A model generated the notes under the pieces. It had not been told where the DNA came from. It saw only the letters and a list, made by a program, of their open reading frames with translations, and made no database searches. Positions 49,548 through 58,072 of a stretch of 64,000 bases of DNA are shown here, piece by piece. The DNA is from Kiritimatiellia bacterium (lineage in GTDB: Bacteria > Verrucomicrobiota > Kiritimatiellia > UBA8416 > JABMPJ01), in contig JASLOA010000034.1 in NCBI GenBank assembly GCA_030745755.1, positions 136,071 to 200,070 of the forward strand, read 5' to 3'. Every line of letters starts with the position of its first letter. Positions within the stretch are counted from its first letter, which is position 1. The translations under genes were made by a program, and so were the position numbers.

Positions 49548-50648
49548 ATGTTGTACTATTTGCATTTACTGGAACAGTGGTTTTCGCCGCTGCGTGTGTT
49601 CCGCTACATTACGATTCGCGCTCTCGCGGGAGCCGGCACGGCGTTCGTGCTGACGCTTGTTCTGGCCCCATGGTTGATTCGCCAGCTCAAACGGTTGCAC
49701 GTCTCGCAGCCGGAGCGTAAGGAAGAAGCGCCCCCGCTGTTTGAGCTTCACGGGCATAAACAGGATACCCCGACGATGGGCGGCCTCCTGATCATCCTGG
49801 CGATTGTGGTGGCTGCGCTCATCTGGATCCCGCTGACCAGTCTGTTGGCATGGATGACAGTGGCGACGCTCTGCTACATGGGAATGGTGGGGTTCTGGGA
49901 CGACTACAAGAAGGTCGTGGAACGCAATACGAAGGGTCTCAGTCCCAGGAAGAAGCTCCTGCTCCAGGGCGTCTGGGCTGTGGCGATGGCATCCGTTCTG
50001 ATGCTGCATCCCGAGACGGCTGAACGGACGCGTCACCTGTTTGTCCCGTTCCTGAAGGCACCGCTGATCGACGATATCGGTTGGCTGGGAGCCTGTCTTT
50101 TTGTGGGGGTTGTTGTCGTGGGAGCGACCAATGCCGTGAACTTGACCGACGGCCTTGATGGTTTGGCAATCGGGTGCAGCAGCTCGGTGGCACTGTCTTA
50201 TCTGGTCATGGCCTACATGGCCGGTCATCTGACCTTCGCCGAGTACCTCATGGTGCCGTTTGTGAGCGGGGCAGGGGAGCTGGCTGTATTCTGTGGAATT
50301 CTGATGGGGGCGTGCCTTGGATTTCTCTGGTTCAACTGTCACCCGGCCCATGTGTTTATGGGCGATACGGGCAGCCTGGCACTGGGAGGCTCAATCGCAA
50401 TGGTGGCCGTGCTGATCAAGCAGGAGATTGTACTCGTGATCGTGGGGGGGGTGTTCGTGATGGAGGCCTTGAGCGTCATCATCCAGGTGGTCTCCTTCAA
50501 GACGCGCGGCAAACGCGTCTTCGCTATGGCGCCCATCCATCACCATTTTGAAATGAAACAGTGGAGCGAGACGCAGGTAGTGGTGCGCTTCTGGATTCTG
50601 TCGATTATCTGTGCGCTGGCGGGGATTTTGACGCTGAAAGTCCGCTAA
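49548..50648 (+). CDS. mraY: phospho-MurNAc-pentapeptide transferase MraY
   Basis: Membrane enzyme that makes lipid I. HGHKQDTPTMGGLLIILA, FWDDYKKVVERNTKGLSPRK, NAVNLTDGLDGLAIG (catalytic Asp) and FMGDTGSLALGGSIA. 366 residues and about ten helices. The ATG at 49548 follows AGAGAT. Confidence 0.95.
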   Translation: MLYYLHLLEQWFSPLRVFRYITIRALAGAGTAFVLTLVLAPWLIRQLKRLHVSQPERKEEAPPLFELHGHKQDTPTMGGLLIILAIVVAALIWIPLTSLLAWMTVATLCYMGMVGFWDDYKKVVERNTKGLSPRKKLLLQGVWAVAMASVLMLHPETAERTRHLFVPFLKAPLIDDIGWLGACLFVGVVVVGATNAVNLTDGLDGLAIGCSSSVALSYLVMAYMAGHLTFAEYLMVPFVSGAGELAVFCGILMGACLGFLWFNCHPAHVFMGDTGSLALGGSIAMVAVLIKQEIVLVIVGGVFVMEALSVIIQVVSFKTRGKRVFAMAPIHHHFEMKQWSETQVVVRFWILSIICALAGILTLKVR

Positions 50649-50660
50649 CGGGGCGCTCCG

Positions 50661-50734
50661 GTCGTGGGAAGGGTCTCTCGCCCGACCGCTTCGGAATACC
50701 GAAGCGCTAAGGAGCGAGGGACCCTTCCCACGAC
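50661..50734. repeat. nested cruciform with AATA loop (mraY-murD gap)
   Basis: Outer stem GTCGTGGGAAGGGTCTCTCG (from 50661) pairs with its inverse at 50714-50734 with one mismatch. Inner stem CGCTTCGG-AATA-CCGAAGCG (50687-50706). After it come tandem GCTTGGGCTAGGG-like words to about 50800. Confidence 0.75.
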
Positions 50735-50868
50735 CTCCGCTTGGGCTAGGGCTGGCCTCCGCTTGGGCTAGGGTTACCTCGCTTGGGTTGGGATGCTTGG
50801 GATGGTTAGGTAGGGCCCGACCTCCGGGCGGGCCGGTGGCAGTGGATGTGGGATAGACGTTGATTGTG

Positions 50869-52194
50869 ATGAAGATGTATAGAAATGCTTTAGTCCTTGG
50901 GCTGGGTGTCAGTGGTATGGCTGCGGCGGAGCTGTTGCTGGAGCGGGGTGCTTCTGTGGTGGTGGCTGACCGTTCAGATGGTGAGGCGGTGGAAGAGCGT
51001 GCGGCGGCTTTGCGTGGTGCCGGGGCAGATGTGCATACCGGGGTGAAGCAGTGGCCCGAGGGTGCGTACGATGTGTGCGTGGTTTCGCCGGGGTTGCCGG
51101 TGGCGTCCGGGTGGATTGCGGAAGTGAAGGAGCGCGGCGTGTCCGTCATCTCTGAGCTGGAGCTGGCATATCAGCATGCCCCCTGCCCGGTCATTGGCAT
51201 TACCGGTACGAATGGCAAGAGCACGCTCACGCGACTCTGCGGAGATATTCTGGCCGCGGCGGGGCTGAGTGTAGCCATCGGCGGCAATTATGGCACGCCT
51301 GCCTGCGCTACGGTGCGGAGTGCGTCGAAGGACAACTGGCTGGTATGGGAAGTCAGCTCGTTTCAGCTTGAGACGTGTCACACCTTCGCCCCGCGTGTGG
51401 GCGTGATTCTGAATATCCAGCCGGACCACCTTGACCGGCACGGATCACTGGCTCGCTATGCCGAACTGAAGGTCGGCATGCTGACAGGAATGGATGCCGA
51501 TGGCGTGGCCATCGTACCGGCTGCACAGCGCGAGTGGATGGCCACGACCATGTCGAATCCGCTGACCTGGCAGACATTCGGACTGGGCGACAAAGCCGGC
51601 TATGGTTACAGCGCTGGTGAGCTGATCCATGGTGACGAGACCATTCCAATATCCGGCAGCTATTTTGATAACCGGATTACCGGCCAGACAGCCGCCGCCG
51701 CCTGGGCCGTTGCGGATGCCTGTGGCGTGGCCGCGGAGCACGTGACGCAGGCCATCATGGCCTTTGAGTCGTTGCCGCACCGTATGCAGCAAATAGCTGT
51801 TGTGGAAGATGTTACATATATAGATGACTCAAAAGCGACTAACCTGGCGGCCATGAAAGCAGGCCTGACAATGGCCGGTGGACCGGTGCGCTTGATCGCC
51901 GGGGGGCGCTCAAAAGAAGAAGATCTCGAATCTGTTAAAGAAGTGCTGGCAAATGGCGTCAGGAGCGTCTATCTTGTCGGCGAGGCTGCGCTGCCTATGC
52001 AGGCTGCGTGGGGTGAGGGTGTAACGTGCCATTTCTGTGGCACCATGGAACAGGCCGTGAGAGCGGCCGCGACGGATGCGGAGAAGGGCGAGTGGGTTGT
52101 GTTGTCACCCGGCTGTGCCAGCTTCGACCAGTATCCAAACTATAAGGTGAGAGGGGACCATTTTGCAGAACTTGTCCACCAACTGGAGACGTGA
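50869..52194 (+). CDS. murD: UDP-MurNAc-L-alanine D-glutamate ligase MurD
   Basis: Adds D-Glu to the wall precursor. N-terminal Rossmann GLGVSGMAAAELLLERGA, ATP loop GITGTNGKSTLTRLCGDIL, NIQPDHLDRHGSLARYAELK (Lys carbamylation region), and YIDDSKATNLAAMKAGL. About 442 residues from ATG 50869; TTG 50860 and ATG 50875 are in-frame options and there is no strong ribosome-binding site. Confidence 0.94.
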   Translation: MKMYRNALVLGLGVSGMAAAELLLERGASVVVADRSDGEAVEERAAALRGAGADVHTGVKQWPEGAYDVCVVSPGLPVASGWIAEVKERGVSVISELELAYQHAPCPVIGITGTNGKSTLTRLCGDILAAAGLSVAIGGNYGTPACATVRSASKDNWLVWEVSSFQLETCHTFAPRVGVILNIQPDHLDRHGSLARYAELKVGMLTGMDADGVAIVPAAQREWMATTMSNPLTWQTFGLGDKAGYGYSAGELIHGDETIPISGSYFDNRITGQTAAAAWAVADACGVAAEHVTQAIMAFESLPHRMQQIAVVEDVTYIDDSKATNLAAMKAGLTMAGGPVRLIAGGRSKEEDLESVKEVLANGVRSVYLVGEAALPMQAAWGEGVTCHFCGTMEQAVRAAATDAEKGEWVVLSPGCASFDQYPNYKVRGDHFAELVHQLET

Positions 52195-52195
52195 C

Positions 52196-53113
52196 ATGAA
52201 GACGCCGTGGGTAATTGGAATCGTAGCAGGAGCGCACATTCTGGCCGTAGCCGGGATTATGCTGATTCAGGGCTGTGGTACAACGCAGGGCACTATTCCG
52301 GACACGGTTGATACCGTGATGCCGCCCTCGGCCGTTCAGCCGGAGGAAGCGCCCGTAGTACCGACCCCGCCACCGAAGGTGACCGAGTGGCCCCCGTCGA
52401 GCAGCAGCGAATACGTGATTAAGAAGGGCGACTCGCTCTCGAAGATTGCGGCGCGCTACGGTCTCAGCACGCGTGAGCTGGCGGCACTCAATGGAATCGA
52501 CAAACCCGACAAGATCCGCATCGGCCAGAAACTCACGTTGCCGGGCAAGATGGCTGCGGGCAGTGAACCCAAGCCTGCCGCGAAGCCTGCTGCAGTACGG
52601 AAGCCCAAGGTGAGCAAGCCCGCCGCTGTGGCCTCGGGTAATGTTTATGTCGTAAAGCCGGGCGATTGCCTATCGAAGATTGCCGCCGCCCATGGCTGCA
52701 AGACCAAGGCGCTGAAAGAGGCCAACAAACTCACGAATGACAAGATCTTCGTAGGTCAGAAGTTGGCGCTCCCCGGCGCTTCCGCTGCCAGGCCTGCCGC
52801 AAAGCCTGCCGCAAAGCCTGCAAGCAAGCCTGCCGCGAAACCCGCGTCCAAACCGGTTGCCAAGCCTGCTCCAAAGGTGCCGCCTGCTCCGGCGCCGATC
52901 AGCCTGGATAGCGCTCCGGCTGAGCTGCCGGATCCGGACATGGGTGCCGCAACCAGCATGGATGTACGTGAGCATATCGTCGGCGATGACGAGGACCTTC
53001 CGCGCATCGCCATGCGTTATGGTGTCACGGTAACGCGTCTCAAAGAGATGAACGGTCTCATCGATGGAACCGTCCGTCCCGGACAGAAGATCAAGATTCC
53101 TATCGACGAGTAG
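52196..53113 (+). CDS. LysM-repeat peptidoglycan-binding protein
   Basis: 305 residues with an N-terminal hydrophobic segment (WVIGIVAGAHILAVAGIMLI, then QGC, a possible but atypical lipobox). Three LysM domains: YVIKKGDSLSKIAARYGLST (~75), YVVKPGDCLSKIAAAHGCKT (~150) and EHIVGDDEDLPRIAMRYGVT (~260). Linkers are AKPA-rich repeats. It would bind glycan strands in the periplasm. It lies 1 bp after the murD stop with GGAG upstream, an unusual member of the dcw cluster, perhaps linked to septum remodelling. Confidence 0.87.
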   Translation: MKTPWVIGIVAGAHILAVAGIMLIQGCGTTQGTIPDTVDTVMPPSAVQPEEAPVVPTPPPKVTEWPPSSSSEYVIKKGDSLSKIAARYGLSTRELAALNGIDKPDKIRIGQKLTLPGKMAAGSEPKPAAKPAAVRKPKVSKPAAVASGNVYVVKPGDCLSKIAAAHGCKTKALKEANKLTNDKIFVGQKLALPGASAARPAAKPAAKPASKPAAKPASKPVAKPAPKVPPAPAPISLDSAPAELPDPDMGAATSMDVREHIVGDDEDLPRIAMRYGVTVTRLKEMNGLIDGTVRPGQKIKIPIDE

Positions 53114-53139
53114 TGTCCTGTCTTTAAGAAACAGGACAC
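53113..53139. repeat. hairpin between lysM gene and ftsW
   Basis: GTGTCCTGT (53113-53121) and ACAGGACAC (53131-53139) form a perfect 9-bp stem with a 9-nt loop, 24 bp before the ftsW ATG. There is no T-run, so it may stabilise the mRNA or reduce read-through. Confidence 0.6.
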
Positions 53140-53163
53140 GAGCGTCACAGCCGGGGCTTGTTC

Positions 53164-54306
53164 ATGCATAAGGCTGCGAGCACGCTGACGGCGATCGTTC
53201 TGGCCCTGCTCTCTATTGGCATCGTCATGCTGGCCAGCACCAGCAGTGTGCGTGGCGCAGCCACGTTCGACGATGCCGGCTACTTCCTCAAACGCCAACT
53301 CATCTGGCTTGCGCTTGCCGCTGTCGTGGGTGTCTTCACGGCGCGGTTTGATTATCACTGGTGGCAGCGGCGTTCGACTGTGATCGGAACGAGCGTGTTT
53401 GCACTGATCGTTCTCGTGGCCGTGATTATTCCCGGGGTGGGCACCAAGATTGGTGGTAGCTACCGCTGGTTGCGCCTGGGGCCGTTCAGCCTGCAGGCTT
53501 CCGAGGTGGCCAAGTTCGCCATGGTTGTGCTCCTGGTCAACTGGGCGGTCTGGAATGGGCGGCGTATGGGCCGACTCAAGGAGGGACTCTTGATTCCGGT
53601 GGCCGGTCTCGGCTTGATGCTGGGCTTGCTGCTGCTGGAACCAGACTTCGGTACGACGATGCTGACCGGTACGGTTGGCATGTTGCTGCTGTATGCGGGA
53701 GGGACGCGCGTCTCCTACCTGGCCGTGACCGCCGTCGTCGGGCTCTGCCTGTTCGCTCTGGCCGTGATGCACGACCCCGTGCGCATGATGCGCATCCTGG
53801 CATTCCTTGTGCCCGAGAAGTACCCGGATGCCGCCTATCACCTGGCTCAATCGAAGATCGCCTTCATTCATGGGGGCTGGGCCGGTGTTGGCCTGGGCAA
53901 CAGCATCCAGAAGCAGTTCTACCTTCCCGAGGCCCACACCGACTTCATTCTCGCCATCATTGGTGAGGAACTGGGGTTTGTGGCGACCGGTGTGGTCGTG
54001 TTACTGTTCCTTGGCATCCTGGTGTGCGGACTCGTGATCAGCCGTTGTGCGCCGGATCCCTTTGGGCGTCTGCTGGCGTTCGGATTTACGATGATGACCG
54101 TGTTGCAGGCGGTGATCAATATTGGGGTGGTGACCGGTTGTCTTCCAACAAAAGGGCTTCCACTGCCGTTTATAAGCTATGGAGGGTCGAGCCTGATCAT
54201 GAGCGTGGCCGCTACCGGCGTGCTTCTGAACATTGCCAGGCATGGGGACAGGAGCTATAAAGACAAGCACACAGAAACCATAAGAGACGGATTGCACGAG
54301 TTTTGA
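53164..54306 (+). CDS. ftsW: SEDS-family septal glycosyltransferase FtsW
   Basis: Polytopic peptidoglycan polymerase working with FtsI. GGSYRWLRLGPFSLQASEVAK, LLEPDFGTTMLTGTV (catalytic Asp region), AHTDFILAIIGEELGFVA and KGLPLPFISYGGSSLI. 380 residues from ATG 53164; TTG 53158 is also in frame. In most dcw clusters murG and murC follow; here the next gene is an ExbB-like gene. Confidence 0.94.
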   Translation: MHKAASTLTAIVLALLSIGIVMLASTSSVRGAATFDDAGYFLKRQLIWLALAAVVGVFTARFDYHWWQRRSTVIGTSVFALIVLVAVIIPGVGTKIGGSYRWLRLGPFSLQASEVAKFAMVVLLVNWAVWNGRRMGRLKEGLLIPVAGLGLMLGLLLLEPDFGTTMLTGTVGMLLLYAGGTRVSYLAVTAVVGLCLFALAVMHDPVRMMRILAFLVPEKYPDAAYHLAQSKIAFIHGGWAGVGLGNSIQKQFYLPEAHTDFILAIIGEELGFVATGVVVLLFLGILVCGLVISRCAPDPFGRLLAFGFTMMTVLQAVINIGVVTGCLPTKGLPLPFISYGGSSLIMSVAATGVLLNIARHGDRSYKDKHTETIRDGLHEF

Positions 54307-54917
54307 GAGACGTTCTACAAACACTGATTGAGCGCGGCGGGCCCATCATGTGGCCGCTGTTTGGCTGTTCGCTTGTGTCGCTGACGATTACAATTGAGCG
54401 TCTGTTGTTCTGGTTACGCCAGAAGCAGGCCTACTCATCCAAGCGTGTTGAGCGCATTCTGGAATTTGCCGACGCCAGGGACTATGAGGGCGCGGCGTCT
54501 GTTGACGGCATGGGCCGTGACGCCGTATCGGGCATGCTGGCCGCAGGTCTGAAGCATCGTGAACACGGACTCTCTGAAGCCATGCAGGTGGAGGCCGGCT
54601 CCCGGATTGATGCCATGAAGCAAGGGCTCTCCGTACTCGATACCATTGTCACAATGGCGCCGCTTCTGGGTATTCTCGGGACGGTTCTGGGTATCATCGC
54701 ATCGTTCGAGCTTCTCGGGGCGAGCGGTATCGAGGACCCCAAGGCCGTGACCGGTGGCATTGCCCAGGCGCTGATCACCACGGCGACCGGACTGGCTGTT
54801 GCGATCGTTTCTCTGATTCCCCTCAACACCTTCGTGGCGCGCACCCAGCGCGAGACGCGTCGCTTGGAGCAGATCGCCACGCAGTTCGAAGTCGCCTGTC
54901 GCCGTAACGGTGGTTAG
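54303..54917 (+). CDS. ExbB/TolQ/MotA-family proton channel protein
   Basis: 204 residues, starting with TTG overlapping the ftsW stop. Three helices are expected; IMWPLFGCSLVSLTITIERL, LDTIVTMAPLLGILGTVLGI and GGIAQALITTATGLAVAIVS are the family's conserved helices 2 and 3. Together with the next two genes it makes an energy-transducing complex of the inner membrane. Whether it serves TonB transport or a Tol-like role at division is open; the ftsW coupling hints at the latter. Confidence 0.88.
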   Translation: MRDVLQTLIERGGPIMWPLFGCSLVSLTITIERLLFWLRQKQAYSSKRVERILEFADARDYEGAASVDGMGRDAVSGMLAAGLKHREHGLSEAMQVEAGSRIDAMKQGLSVLDTIVTMAPLLGILGTVLGIIASFELLGASGIEDPKAVTGGIAQALITTATGLAVAIVSLIPLNTFVARTQRETRRLEQIATQFEVACRRNGG

Positions 54918-54920
54918 ACC

Positions 54921-55322
54921 ATGCAGCTTGTTTCTGGATATGAGAATCGGCGGGCGCGTATTGAGATTGTACCGCTGATCGACGTGGTCTTTCTGCTGCT
55001 CGTCTTCTTTATCTACGCCATGCTCTCCATGACGGTCTATCGCGGTCTGCGTGTATCGCTGCCGCGAGCGGCGGGTGCGACCGAGAACATGGAAACGCTT
55101 ATCATCGCTATCGGGCCTGACAACATGCTCTGGGTTGATGAAGCCCCGGTTACACTAAGCGAGGCGGTCACGCTGGCCAAGGCACGCGGTGCCGACACGT
55201 CGCAGCCGGTGTTGATCAGTGGCGACCGTACGGCCGACCTGGGGATATCGATCGAACTGCTCTCCGCCCTGCGTGAGGCCGGTGTTGAGAGTGTTTCTTT
55301 CCAGGTGCGGACCGAGCCATGA
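54921..55322 (+). CDS. ExbD/TolR-family protein
   Basis: 133 residues with one membrane helix (RIEIVPLIDVVFLLLVFFIY); the Asp in PLIDV is the proton-path residue. Periplasmic domain 45-133. Partner of the preceding ExbB-like protein, 3 bp apart, and overlapping the TonB gene by 4 bp. Confidence 0.9.
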   Translation: MQLVSGYENRRARIEIVPLIDVVFLLLVFFIYAMLSMTVYRGLRVSLPRAAGATENMETLIIAIGPDNMLWVDEAPVTLSEAVTLAKARGADTSQPVLISGDRTADLGISIELLSALREAGVESVSFQVRTEP

Positions 55323-55951
55323 GGCGCAGGGATGATAGCTTTGCGGCCGTTGCGCTGGCCATCCTGCTGCATCTCGGGTTGGCCGCGTTCGCGGCACGCT
55401 GTTTCCGCCAGCCGTCACTCAGACCTGAAGTTGTGGCCGGAGAATCGTCTGTTCGCCTGACGCTGATGGCGTCGCCGGCGGTGGTGTCTGAGCCGGAGCC
55501 TGCACCTCTCGAGCCGATCGAGCCGCTCCCCGAGCTGCCTCCCGAACCCGTGCTGCAGCCATTACCGGAACCCGAGCAGGATGAGCCGTTCGAAGAAGAC
55601 CAGCCCGAGCCCGTCATGGAGCCAATCGTGGCCCCTCAGCCAGTCCCCGAGGAGTTGGATGCGGACACGCAAGACAAGGGTGTGGAAGCCGGCACCATCA
55701 ACACCGCCTCGGTCCGTCCGCGCTATCCACTCGGGTCTCGCCTGCGCGGGGAAGAGGGGCTGGTACAGCTCACCGTCCGTGTGGACGCCACCGGCCGGGC
55801 CGTCGACGTGGCGGTGACAGAATCGAGCGGCTACAGTGCCCTCGATCGCGCCGCCGCCAAAGCGGCCTGGAAGGCGCGCTACACCAGTCAGGACGGAACC
55901 GCCCACGCTGGCGAGACGACCTTCGGGGTCCGTTTTCGCCTGGATGACTGA
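55319..55951 (+). CDS. TonB-family energy transducer
   Basis: 210 residues. One membrane helix (FAAVALAILLHLGLAAFAAR), a Pro/Glu-rich periplasm-spanning stretch (PLEPIEPLPELPPEPVLQPL), and a C-terminal TonB domain (SVRPRYPLGSRLRGEEGLVQ, VDVAVTESSGYSALDRAAAK). It couples the ExbB/ExbD complex to outer-membrane receptors or acts like TolA. Starts by ATGA overlap. Confidence 0.9.
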   Translation: MRRRDDSFAAVALAILLHLGLAAFAARCFRQPSLRPEVVAGESSVRLTLMASPAVVSEPEPAPLEPIEPLPELPPEPVLQPLPEPEQDEPFEEDQPEPVMEPIVAPQPVPEELDADTQDKGVEAGTINTASVRPRYPLGSRLRGEEGLVQLTVRVDATGRAVDVAVTESSGYSALDRAAAKAAWKARYTSQDGTAHAGETTFGVRFRLDD

Positions 55952-56061
55952 CGAGATGGACGGGCGTGACTTCCCGCCGAAAAGAGAGTGGGCATGGACA
56001 TGACAAGAGAGCATCGCGATCATTCCCTTGTCATTGTGACTGGTTCCATCTTCCCTGGGCT

Positions 56062-57141
56062 ATGCAACGAACTGATATTGATGATTTCCCACCACTTGTC
56101 GCCGAGATTCAAAAACTGATCGAAGATGATTCCATGGCGGCCGCCTTTGATTACATGCTTGCGGAGAACCGGATCTATCGTGCCAAGTTCGGGAAACGGG
56201 TGCCTTTGACTCAGGAGGACAGGCGCATACTGGCCAGGTACGGCGTGGTGGCCAGGAAGTGGTTGGACCAGATCTGCACTGTCATGAAACCGGAGTCATT
56301 GCTTCGACTGAACCGGAGACTGAAGCAGGCGAAGTGGGACTATTCAGATAGGGCTCAACGACCGGGCCGGCCAGGGACTGACGCGGATACCGAGGCGCTC
56401 GTGGTGCGCCTGGCCCAGGAGAACGGGCACTGGGGTTATGATCGGATTGCGGGTGAGTTGCTGAAGCTGGGCCATCAGGTCTGCGACCAGACGGTCGGCA
56501 ATATCCTCAAGCGCCATGGTGTCCCTAGAGCGCCGGGCAGAAAGGGCATGACATGGAGGCAGTTTATTCATTCGCACATGTCAACGGCGTGGGCCTGTGA
56601 TTTCTTCACTGAGGAGGTCTGGACCCGAGCGGGGCTTACAACGTTCTATGTTCTGTTCTTTATTCATCTGGGCACACGTCGAGTGCACGTGGCGAACGTA
56701 ACGACGAATCCCAATACCGCTTGGGTTCGACAGCAGGCCAGGAACTTCTCGATGCAAGTGGGTGATATTCCACAGCTCTGCACTCATCTCATTCATGACC
56801 GCGACAGATCCTTCTTGCCGATGGATGCTGTACTGTCCGATGAGATGGAGATTGTCAGGACCCCGCCGCATGCGCCCAAGTGCAACGCGTTCGCCGAGCG
56901 GTTTGTGCGAGAAGCCAGAGAGACCTTGGACAACCTGATCCTCTGCGGTGAGAGACAGCTACTCCGCAGCATGAAGACAGTCGAGAAGCACCACAACACA
57001 CAGCGACCCCATCAGGGCATCGGCAACTCCATTCCGCTGCCGTTTGACTATCCTGGCGTACCGCTGCCAACTGATAAGGTTGTGTGCCGCCAAGGCATGG
57101 GTGGCTTGCTCAATCATTACGAATGCAAGAAAGCGGCCTGA
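56062..57141 (+). mobile_element. IS-type DDE transposase (integrase core)
   Basis: 359 residues from ATG 56062 (GTG 55966 in frame gives 391). N-terminal helical part, an HTH-like segment (GHWGYDRIAGELLKLGHQVC), and an rve integrase core: first Asp in TAWACDFFTEEVW, second in LIHDRDRSFLP, Glu in CNAFAERFVREARETLD. It ends RPHQGIGNSIPLPFDY, typical of IS3/IS481-like enzymes. I could not find terminal inverted repeats or target duplications, so the element may be incomplete. It lies between the tonB gene and a broken integrase gene. Confidence 0.82.
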
Positions 57142-57340
57142 CACCAGGCCGCATTCTGGCCTTGTCCGGTTTCCGTATGTCCACCGTCGAGGTCTGTCCT
57201 GAATCGACCAGAAACGGCATTCGCGACCAAGATCAGGCCCCACCAAGATATCCGTTGCCCAAAAAGCGGATGGGATTTCGCACTCCAGATCTCAATATCG
57301 CCCCTGTCACTGCGCCTCTTCTCTGCGGACCAGTGTTTTG

Positions 57341-57658
57341 ACCCTTCAGGCGCTTGGCGCGGATGACGTCGCTAAAATCGCCGGGGTCTTTGCCAAGGAC
57401 GTGCTTATAGAGGAATACGATGGCGCAGCAGGCCTGGTTCTGGGTGGAGACGGCGACGTTGCGGTCGGTGGCGAGGTGGGTGAGGTACTTGTTGATTTCG
57501 GGTGCGCCCATTTCTTCGGGGTGACGGAGATTGTGGAACTTGCAGTAGCGTACCACCCACTGGCAGTAGCTGTGCTCGGTGCGGATGGAGTAGTGGCGCA
57601 CACGGATCTCGTTGCGCAGTCGGTCGATGAGTTTGGGTTTTTCGGTCTCTGTAGTCAT
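57341..57658 (-). pseudogene. truncated integron-type tyrosine integrase
   Basis: The first ~106 residues match the N-terminal SAM-like domain of integron integrases (RVRHYSIRTEHSYCQWVVRY, FHNLRHPEEMGAPEINKYLT, RNVAVSTQNQACCAIVFLYK, VLGKDPGDFSDVIRAKRLKG). The catalytic half with the Arg/His/Tyr residues is missing; the frame runs on to 57233 as unrelated sequence. The break lies on the side of the transposase, which suggests that its insertion or a later deletion removed the 3' part. No attC array is apparent. Confidence 0.75.
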
Positions 57659-58072
57659 CTATGCTGGTCCGATCTCCTATAGGGAAGTCTGTCTACAGCT
57701 CCGCCCCGTGGATTATGCGGTAAGGGAGAGCCTCTCTGCGTGAACCGCGCCCTAGCGTGGCCACCTTGCATGGTTGGAGTCTACCTTGTGCCCTGTCGAT
57801 TCCGCAAACCTGTTCTGCGATTTTCTGCTACGGGAATATCCCGTAGTGGTTTTCTGGGTGGAGCGTTGATGCCTGGGCTTGCTTGCGATGGCATGCTTCG
57901 CACTTGGAACGTGAGAGTTGGCAACAGAGGCCGGTTGGGTTGAGAGAACCGGCGGTGGGGAGGACACAGAGGCGAACTGCTCTCGCAGCTAATCGTGAGA
58001 GCAACTCGCGAGATGTGCGGCACAGGCACTTCGCCCTTTTCTGCCTTCTTTCGTGGTGCTAGGTTGGCTCTC
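57659..58072. other. 414-bp region upstream of the integrase remnant
   Basis: No gene is evident. It contains the perfect hairpin CTACGGGA-ATA-TCCCGTAG (57828-57846), GCCGGTT/AACCGGC around GTTGGGT (about 57932-57955), and GCTCTCGC/GTGAGAGC (about 57980-58005). In an intact integron the attI site would be expected here. GTTGGGT fits the GTTRRRY core, but this is weak on its own. Confidence 0.4.

Noticed and set aside
57827-57955. attC site array downstream of the integron integrase
   Set aside because: Single GTTRRRY-like word and unrelated hairpins only; no paired core sites of attC type.
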